From Bacteroidales bacterium (GTDB lineage Bacteria > Bacteroidota > Bacteroidia > Bacteroidales > F082): a stretch of DNA of 58,434 nucleotides. A program made the translations under genes and the position numbers. Below are positions 52,158 through 58,434 of this stretch, piece by piece. The stretch's first letter is position 1, and every line of letters begins with the position of its first letter. Location of the stretch: positions 1 through 58,434 of the forward strand of contig JACCQN010000010.1 of the NCBI GenBank assembly GCA_015709215.1. Reading direction: 5' to 3'. A model generated the notes under the pieces. It was not told the DNA's origin. It did not search any database and saw nothing but the letters and a program-made list of their open reading frames with translations.

Positions 52158-55100
52158 TTATTTTTTGATGAATTTCAGTTGCTGTATACTGCCGGCCTGT
52201 CTGATTTCGAGCAGGAAAACACCTGCCGACAGTTGTGATAGCGGGATGCTTTCGTTGGGCGCCATGATTCCTCTTTGAATCATTCGTCCGCTTAGGTCGT
52301 TGATGCGATAGCTTATGGATTTCTTTAAGCCGTTGATCCTGAGGTGATCCTGTGCCGGATTGGGATAGAGTTTCAGGGCTTGTTCCTGCATACCGTTCAC
52401 CGAAGTGATGAGGGTGGTATAGAGTGTATCGCCGGTTATCACTCCATCTTCCGTAATGTTCACCACCAGATTTGGCCCTTCGATAAGCCAGATGCCATCC
52501 GGACTGCCATCGTCTTCAATGGCGCCCCATTCGTAGCTACCGGGCTCAACAAGCAGACTAAGCGTCCAGGTATTTCCGTTGGGAATCATAGGAACAGGTT
52601 GCCAGTCGGTCATCTCGCCTTTGAAGTGGATGTTGTCGTGTAATTCGGTAGCATCGATTATCGTAAAGTTAACCGGCCAGGCCGAAGGCGATTCCGTTAC
52701 GGTAAGCACACCCGAAAGGTTTGTTGTACCATCCCAGAAGCCGCCCCCACTTTCTGAAAAGCCGCCATACACATAGCTGCCGTCGCCCATTTTGAAGCGG
52801 GAGGCATAGTAGTAGGTTCCTGTCATATTAATCCAGGCGCCGATATTGGCTCTGAACTCATCGTTGTCGCCAATGCTGCCGTTAAAGCCTGCCGTAACCC
52901 AGTTGGTCCAGCCGGCGGGATCTGTATTTTCGATGCTGAAGCCAACCCAGGCATCCAGTTCATCCGGAGGGTTGCCGTTGCCAGTAAGACCTTCGATATA
53001 TGCCCGTCCGTACACATTAAACACTTCGTTGATATAGATATCGCCACTTCCCGGCCATTGCAGGTTAGCCCAGCTAATTTCCGGATCCGGAATTTCTGTC
53101 TCCACCACCAAAGTGCCCGATACGAAATTCACACCATCCCAAAAGCCACCACCATTCACGGAATAGCCGCCATACACATAGGTGCCTTCGTTGTAGCGGA
53201 AGCGGCTTGCATAGTAATAAGTACCCTCTTCGGTGATGGCAGAGCCAATCTCGGCCATGTATTCGTCGTTACCGGCAATGGCTCCATTAAAGCTGGCAGG
53301 AATCCAGGTGTCCCAGCTGTTGGGATTGCTGTTGTAGGTGCTGTAGCCAATCCATGCCTCGAGGCCTTCAAGGGGTTCATCACCTCCGGTGAGGCCGTCG
53401 ATCCACACCCGGGCAAACACATCATAGCTGTCGCCGGGTTCAATCAGTCCGCTGCCGGGGTATTGCAGGTTGGCCCAGTCGATCTCAGGATCGGGCGGGG
53501 TTTCCTGAACAATCACTACGCCCGAAACATTTGTTGTACCATCCCAGAAGCCACCGCCACCGGATGAATAACCACCATAATAGTATGCACCATCTCCCAG
53601 TTGAAAGCGCGAAGCATAATAATAGGTTCCTTCGCCGGGGAATTCGGCTCCCAGATTGGCCATAAACTCATCGTTATTGCCTTGGGATGAGGCAAAAGGT
53701 GCTGTAATCCAGTTGGTCCAGCTGTCAGGGCTGGTATTGGAAGTGCTGTAACCGATCCAGGCACTTATTTCGGGATTGGCAGTGCCACTACCTGTGAGGC
53801 CTTCGATATAGGCTTGTGCATAAACATCATAGTCGTCTCCGGGTTCTATCGTGCCGCTGCCGGGATATTGCAGGTTCACCCAGTCGAAGTCAGGGTCGGG
53901 CTGGTCTTCGGTAACGGTTAGCACTCCTGAAACATTGGCAGTGCCATCCCAGAAACCACCACCCGAAGGGGAGAAGCCGCCATAGACATAATCCTGATCG
54001 TCCAGCTTGAAGCGTGAGGCATAATAGAAGGTTCCTGTCGCCGGGATCTGAGGGCCGATATTGGAGAAGTATTCGTCATTATCTCCTACATTACCATTAA
54101 AGTCGGCACCAATCCAGCTGGTCCAGCTGGCAGGGTCGGTGTTTTCGGTGCTAAATCCTATCCAGGCTTGTATGCGGTCGGAGGCAGTACCTTGGCCTGT
54201 TATGCCTTCTACATAGAGCTGTGCATAGGTCATAAAGTTTCCGCCCAGTTCTATTTCGCCATCAGGAGGCCATTGCAGGTTGGCCCAGGTGATTTCGGCT
54301 GGTGTGATATTGTCGGTAACGACCAAAACACCCGAAACATTGGTGGTTCCGTCCCACAGGCCGCCACCGGCTTCGCTGTAGCCACCATACACAAATTCGC
54401 CATCATCCAGCTGGAAGCGGGAGGCATAGTAATAGGTTCCTTCTTCGGTGATTTCGGCGCCTATATTGGACAGATACTCATCATTATCACCATCGTCAGC
54501 ATTATAAGTTGCTGCTAACCAATTGGTCCATGTGGCAGGATCGGTGTCTGTGAGGCTGTAACCAAACCAGCTGCTGATGCCTGCTCCCTGGCCTTCTTCA
54601 TCGGTGATACCAGCGGCATACACCTGTGCATAGACAGTGAAATCATCACCAGGGGCTATTTCGCCATCAGCAGGCCATTGCAGATTGGCCCAGCTGATTT
54701 CGGGTTGCGGCGTGCCTTCGACAGTATAAGTATAGTTTTCACCAGCATTATTATTGAGCTTGATCGTATAGAGGTCGTGATCTGCGGTGATGTCGCTTAC
54801 CGTAGTGCTAAAAGCATAATAGTTTACTACGGTCCCTGCTTCTTGTCCGGGGATGCCTGCTGTACCGGTGGTACCTGCCATAACGACTTCAGCAATTGCA
54901 GAACTGTTCCAGCCATCGGTGCTGTAGCGCACATAGATCAGCTCTTCGGGCGAGACTACTGCTGATACCGTAACATCAATAGCTACAAAGGTATTGGGCT
55001 GAACGTTGGTTGGGACAGTCACCGTCAGGAGATCAACGGGTTCGTTGCTGGTTTCCATAAAGATGGCGCGTGTGTCTTCATAACCGCTGTCTTCCCAGTT

Positions 55101-55529
55101 CATGGTGTACCAAAAACCATTGGTGACCGTGAAGTTATTGTCAGTTGCTCCCTGGTAGGTGTAGAGCTGAAGGGTGTTTTGATCTGTATTTACGCTTGCC
55201 CATTTGTTAGAGAAAGGAGACCCTTCGGGGCCGCTGGTAAACAGGAAGTCGTAAGAGCCTCCAACCAGATCGGCACCACTTGCTGCAACACTGAAGATTG
55301 TTTGCCAGCGTGGGATTCCTGTGCTGATTTTGATCACACGGCCATCGGGCACTTGGGTGCTGCTGGCCAGTGCCAGGTTATTGACTGGGGGATTGGTCCA
55401 TTCGTTCCAGGCGCCTGGCATGCTAAGGCCTTCCGGCTCATAAATCTGAGCCTGAAGGCCGGGAAGAAAGATCCCGGCTAACAAAAAGCATGTAAGGAGA
55501 ATGGAGAATAGTGAAATTAGATTTTTCAT
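52158..55529 (-). CDS. T9SS protein with five WANLQWP-type repeats and a starch-binding-like domain
   Basis: This 1123-residue secreted protein has a signal peptide ending LPGLQAQ (28). An N-terminal MPGAWNEWTNP domain (about 30-160) matches the one in the amylase. A beta module is followed by five repeats of about 135 residues beginning near 276, 410, 546, 681 and 816. Each repeat runs from W-x-N-L-Q-[WY]-P through [AE]WIGYS, TDPxxWTNW and NDE[FY] to YYYASRF, GGGFWDGTTNVSG. A CBM20/48-like domain (about 945-1040, FKGEMTDWQPVPM and YEWGAIEDDG) and a T9SS sorting domain (ending QLKFIKK) follow. No catalytic site was recognised. With the amylase downstream, a glucan-binding surface role is inferred. 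Confidence 0.82.
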   Translation of the reverse strand: MKNLISLFSILLTCFLLAGIFLPGLQAQIYEPEGLSMPGAWNEWTNPPVNNLALASSTQVPDGRVIKISTGIPRWQTIFSVAASGADLVGGSYDFLFTSGPEGSPFSNKWASVNTDQNTLQLYTYQGATDNNFTVTNGFWYTMNWEDSGYEDTRAIFMETSNEPVDLLTVTVPTNVQPNTFVAIDVTVSAVVSPEELIYVRYSTDGWNSSAIAEVVMAGTTGTAGIPGQEAGTVVNYYAFSTTVSDITADHDLYTIKLNNNAGENYTYTVEGTPQPEISWANLQWPADGEIAPGDDFTVYAQVYAAGITDEEGQGAGISSWFGYSLTDTDPATWTNWLAATYNADDGDNDEYLSNIGAEITEEGTYYYASRFQLDDGEFVYGGYSEAGGGLWDGTTNVSGVLVVTDNITPAEITWANLQWPPDGEIELGGNFMTYAQLYVEGITGQGTASDRIQAWIGFSTENTDPASWTSWIGADFNGNVGDNDEYFSNIGPQIPATGTFYYASRFKLDDQDYVYGGFSPSGGGFWDGTANVSGVLTVTEDQPDPDFDWVNLQYPGSGTIEPGDDYDVYAQAYIEGLTGSGTANPEISAWIGYSTSNTSPDSWTNWITAPFASSQGNNDEFMANLGAEFPGEGTYYYASRFQLGDGAYYYGGYSSGGGGFWDGTTNVSGVVIVQETPPDPEIDWANLQYPGSGLIEPGDSYDVFARVWIDGLTGGDEPLEGLEAWIGYSTYNSNPNSWDTWIPASFNGAIAGNDEYMAEIGSAITEEGTYYYASRFRYNEGTYVYGGYSVNGGGFWDGVNFVSGTLVVETEIPDPEISWANLQWPGSGDIYINEVFNVYGRAYIEGLTGNGNPPDELDAWVGFSIENTDPAGWTNWVTAGFNGSIGDNDEFRANIGAWINMTGTYYYASRFKMGDGSYVYGGFSESGGGFWDGTTNLSGVLTVTESPSAWPVNFTIIDATELHDNIHFKGEMTDWQPVPMIPNGNTWTLSLLVEPGSYEWGAIEDDGSPDGIWLIEGPNLVVNITEDGVITGDTLYTTLITSVNGMQEQALKLYPNPAQDHLRINGLKKSISYRINDLSGRMIQRGIMAPNESIPLSQLSAGVFLLEIRQAGSIQQLKFIKK

Positions 55530-55561
55530 AGTGGTTTCTGTTAATAAGATGATTGATGTTT

Positions 55562-58434
55562 TTATTGTTTGATAAATCTTTTCGTAATTACTTGATTGCC
55601 AAAAATGATATGCAGCATATACAGCCCTGGCTTAAGGCCGGAGAGGTTCATCATAAAATTGTTTTCGGCTGAACGGTATTCACGGATCAAGTGTCCTTGT
55701 GCATCAACCAAACTGATAGTGGATTCCGCTGCCTTGTCAGACTGCAAGAATAACTTGTCTTTTGCAGGATTTGGATAGAGCTTGAATTCGGGTTTGTTAT
55801 CGGCAAGGCCAACGTAAGTAATCACATAAGTTGTATCACCGGTGATGGTGCCATCAGGAGCGATATTTACGACAAGATTAGGTCCTTCGATCAGCCAGAT
55901 ACCATCGGGAGTGCCGTCATCTTCTATCACGCCCCATTCGTATGATCCTGGCAGTATGTCGAGGGTGAGTGTCCATTCGCTGCCGTTTTGCTGCATGGCG
56001 ATGGTCTCCCAGTTGGTCATCTCGCCTTTGAGCTTGATATTTGAATAGAGTCCTGTTGCATCTGTCACAGTGAAGGTTACAGGATAGGTAACGATTTCAT
56101 TGACAACGATCAGCTGTCCGGAAACATTATTATCTCCGTCCCAGAATCCACCACCTGCATCGGAATAGCCACCATAAACGAAATCCTGATCGAGGTATTG
56201 GAAGCGGGATGCATAGTAATAGGTTCCTTCTTCGGTGAGGGCAGACCCCAGGTTGGCCATAAACTCATCGTTACTACCAACGGCAGTATTGAAGTCGGCA
56301 GCAATCCAGTTGGTCCAGCCGGCAGGATCGGTATCTTCCGTTGACCAGCCAATCCAGCTTTGTAAATCATCTGTGGCAGTGCCACTGCCGGTTATATTTT
56401 CAATCCAGACCTGAGCATAGGCGATGAATTCCTCTCCGGGCTCAATCACACCGGCAGGAGGCCATTGCAGATTAGCCCAGCCGATTTCCGGATCGGGCAT
56501 TTCTTCAGAGACAGTGAGCACACCTGAAACATTATCCACACCATCCCAGAAACCACCACCAGAAGCCGAATAGCCTCCGTAAACGAATTCCTGATCTTCA
56601 AACTGGAAACGTGTGGCGTAGTAGAATGTTCCTGGCGAACCCATTTCGGTCCCCAGGTCAGCCACAAACTCATCATTATTGCCTACTGCAGCATTAAAGT
56701 CGGCTTCGATCCACATCGTCCAGGTAGCAGGATCCGTATCGCCGGTTGAATAGCCGATCCAGGCTTGCAGACCTTCGGTGGCCGTGCCCGAACCCGTGAG
56801 ACCGTCAATCCATGCCTGACCATACACATCATATTGTTGCAAAGGCGTAATCGTTCCCGAAGGCGGCCATTGCAGGTTAGCAAAGCCGATTACCGGATCA
56901 GGCGTTTCTTCGTTCACTGTCAACACACCGGATACGTTATTCACGCCATCCCAGAAACCGCCATCAAAGCCGCCATAAACAAAAGCTCCACCATCCAACT
57001 GAAAACGGGAGGCATAATAATAAGTACCGGCAGTAGTGATGTCGCTGCCAATTTCAGCCAGATACTCCGGACGTGAAGTAAAGCCCGAGATGCCATTGTA
57101 ATCAGCGATAGTCCAGTTCGTCCAGCCGGAAGGATCAGAATCCTCATCGGAATAGCCAATCCACACCAACATATCTTCGTAACCTGTATCATTCAAATCC
57201 ACACCAGTGGCTTCTACCTGTGCATACACCTCCACGCTTTCGCCAATCAAAATGGAAGCCGATCCAGGGAACTGCAAATTGGCAAAAGTTATTTCCGGAT
57301 CTGGCATTTCTTCAGAGACAGTGAGCACACCTGAAACATTATCCACACCATCCCAGAAACCACCACCAGAAGCCGAATAGCCTCCGTAAACGAATTCCTG
57401 ATCTTCAAACTGGAAACGTGTGGCGTAGTAGAATGTTCCTGGCGAACCCATTTCGGTCCCCAGGTCAGCCACAAACTCATCATTATTGCCTACTGCAGCA
57501 TTAAAGTCGGCTTCGATCCACATCGTCCAGGTAGCAGGATCCGTATCGCCGGTTGAATAGCCGATCCAGGCTTGCAGACCTTCGGTGGCCGTGCCCGAAC
57601 CCGTGAGACCGTCAATCCATGCCTGACCATACACATCATATTGTTGCAAAGGCGTGATCGTTCCCGAAGGCGGCCATTGCAGGTTAGCAAAGCCGATTAC
57701 CGGATCGTCAGGAGCAGGAATGGTATAACTCACATCACCTGAAACTGTTCCGTCACCAGCGATTGTCACCGATAAATTAGGCCCATCGATCAGCCAGATG
57801 CCATCATCCGATCCATCATTTTCAATGGCTCCCCATTCGTAAGTACCGGCAGGGATATCCAGCGAGAGCGTCCAGGTAAAATCAGGTCCTTCCGTCATGG
57901 GAACCGTCTCCCAATTGGTCATGGCGCCTTTAAATTCAATAGCCTGATACGATGCTGTTTCGTCAATAACGGTGAACAGCACAGGGTAGGTTTCAATGAC
58001 TTCTTCCACAGTCAATACACCGGAAACATTATTTGTTCCGTCCCAGAAACCGCCATCAAAGCCGCCATACACATAATCCTGTTCCAGATATTTAAAGCGG
58101 GAGGCATAATAGAAAGTACCCTCGGCGGACATTTCAGCACCCAGGTTCAGCACAAACTCATCATTATTCCCTTGTGCCGAGCTAAAGTCAGCTGCCACCC
58201 AATTGGTCCAGCCAGCAGGATCAGTATCCGTTGTAGAATAACCAATCCATGCTTGCAAGTCAGCCGTTGCCGAACCTGAACCCGTAATATTTTCAATATA
58301 AACCTGACTGTAAACGTTAAATTCCTGCAACGGTTCGATATTGCCCGAAGCCGGCCATTGCAGGTTAGCAAAGCCAATCACCGGATCGTCAGGAGCAGGA
58401 ATGGTATAACTCACATCACCTGAAACTGTTCCGT
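55562..58434 (-). CDS. T9SS repeat protein related to the 52158 gene, 5' end beyond the window
   Basis: The frame is open to the window edge; the first GTG (58414) is internal, because the same GTVSGDVSYTIPAPDD text also occurs about 230 residues later in the body of the protein. At least 957 residues are visible. They contain five WANLQWP-type repeats, one CBM-like domain between repeats 1 and 2 (FKGAMTNWETVPM), a second CBM-like domain after repeat 5 (LKGEMTNWETIAM), and a T9SS sorting domain ending TKRFIKQ. Repeats 2 and 4 are almost identical in DNA. It precedes the other repeat gene by 32 bp in the same direction. A cell-surface alpha-glucan-binding role is inferred from modules and neighbours. 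Confidence 0.82.
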   Translation of the reverse strand, partial: GTVSGDVSYTIPAPDDPVIGFANLQWPASGNIEPLQEFNVYSQVYIENITGSGSATADLQAWIGYSTTDTDPAGWTNWVAADFSSAQGNNDEFVLNLGAEMSAEGTFYYASRFKYLEQDYVYGGFDGGFWDGTNNVSGVLTVEEVIETYPVLFTVIDETASYQAIEFKGAMTNWETVPMTEGPDFTWTLSLDIPAGTYEWGAIENDGSDDGIWLIDGPNLSVTIAGDGTVSGDVSYTIPAPDDPVIGFANLQWPPSGTITPLQQYDVYGQAWIDGLTGSGTATEGLQAWIGYSTGDTDPATWTMWIEADFNAAVGNNDEFVADLGTEMGSPGTFYYATRFQFEDQEFVYGGYSASGGGFWDGVDNVSGVLTVSEEMPDPEITFANLQFPGSASILIGESVEVYAQVEATGVDLNDTGYEDMLVWIGYSDEDSDPSGWTNWTIADYNGISGFTSRPEYLAEIGSDITTAGTYYYASRFQLDGGAFVYGGFDGGFWDGVNNVSGVLTVNEETPDPVIGFANLQWPPSGTITPLQQYDVYGQAWIDGLTGSGTATEGLQAWIGYSTGDTDPATWTMWIEADFNAAVGNNDEFVADLGTEMGSPGTFYYATRFQFEDQEFVYGGYSASGGGFWDGVDNVSGVLTVSEEMPDPEIGWANLQWPPAGVIEPGEEFIAYAQVWIENITGSGTATDDLQSWIGWSTEDTDPAGWTNWIAADFNTAVGSNDEFMANLGSALTEEGTYYYASRFQYLDQDFVYGGYSDAGGGFWDGDNNVSGQLIVVNEIVTYPVTFTVTDATGLYSNIKLKGEMTNWETIAMQQNGSEWTLTLDILPGSYEWGVIEDDGTPDGIWLIEGPNLVVNIAPDGTITGDTTYVITYVGLADNKPEFKLYPNPAKDKLFLQSDKAAESTISLVDAQGHLIREYRSAENNFMMNLSGLKPGLYMLHIIFGNQVITKRFIKQ
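56484..56899 (-). repeat. Near-identical 416-bp repeat, copy A
   Basis: This stretch matches 57291-57706 at 414 of 416 positions by eye, with differences at 56495 (G versus T) and 56849 (A versus G). It encodes one full WANLQWP-type repeat unit and implies a recent duplication or gene conversion. Confidence 0.85.
57291..57706 (-). repeat. Near-identical 416-bp repeat, copy B
   Basis: Second copy of the 56484-56899 repeat, offset by 807 bp. Immediately beyond it, the sequence at about 57698-57752 recurs at the window edge (about 58380-58434), so a larger unit of roughly 680 bp is also repeated. Confidence 0.85.

Noticed and set aside
55562-58434. Possible CRISPR or satellite array
   Set aside because: The repeats are hundreds of bases long, in frame and protein-coding, with no short regular spacers.

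Overview
The window reads as chromosomal DNA of a member of Bacteroidota. The evidence is a set of large secreted proteins that end in type IX secretion (T9SS) sorting domains, a PorT-like T9SS gene beside a ubiE-type methyltransferase, Bacteroidota-style -7 promoter elements (TAnnTTTG) upstream of many genes, almost no Shine-Dalgarno sequences, and AT-rich intergenic DNA. No rRNA, CRISPR array, prophage or intact insertion sequence was seen.

Region 1 (1-14.9 kb) is mostly housekeeping. It starts with the 5' end of a small membrane protein, then an aminotransferase, an ADP-heptose pathway kinase, demethylmenaquinone methyltransferase, PorT and a conserved hypothetical. Next come tRNA-Glu, glyA, a SixA-type phosphatase followed by polyphosphate kinase, and a tightly overlapped minus-strand operon (dihydroorotate dehydrogenase-like, LOG-type Rossmann protein, retropepsin-like protease). 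After that lies the wreck of a tungsten-type aldehyde ferredoxin oxidoreductase locus: a frameshifted N-terminal fragment of the oxidoreductase, an internally deleted ThiF-type adenylyltransferase, and an apparently intact ThiS/MoaD-like carrier. SanA, a TylF-type methyltransferase and tRNA-Arg close the region.

Region 2 (14.9-28.4 kb) holds two neighbouring T9SS proteins that share a C-terminal PKD/anchor architecture but have different heads, then prfC, a decayed IS1182-like transposase, a large gingipain-adhesin-like T9SS protein, and about 0.9 kb of non-coding debris that ends in the tail of an IS630-like transposase.

Region 3 (28.4-34.1 kb) is a glycerol utilisation operon, glpD-glpK-glpF plus an outer-membrane protein. 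A DeoR/GlpR-type regulator is transcribed divergently. The promoter gap carries repeated CTTTCGT/ACGAAAG half-sites that probably form its operator. A 16-bp perfect inverted repeat lies between glpF and the outer-membrane protein gene.

Region 4 (34.3-58.4 kb) is a long minus-strand tract of secreted proteins. Three giant T9SS proteins (one a subtilase) share a C-terminal module of about 400 residues. Each is followed directly by a tiny protein made of a signal peptide, a Pro/Gly linker, a G-A-P-[IM]-G-[SG]-G motif, one membrane helix and a basic tail. An endonuclease I homologue and two small hypotheticals are interspersed. The tract ends in a starch-like group: a GH13 alpha-amylase-family T9SS enzyme and two proteins built from tandem repeats of about 135 residues plus carbohydrate-binding-like modules. 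The last of these is cut by the window edge inside near-identical DNA repeats. The three giant/tiny gene pairs are the best candidate here for an under-described system.
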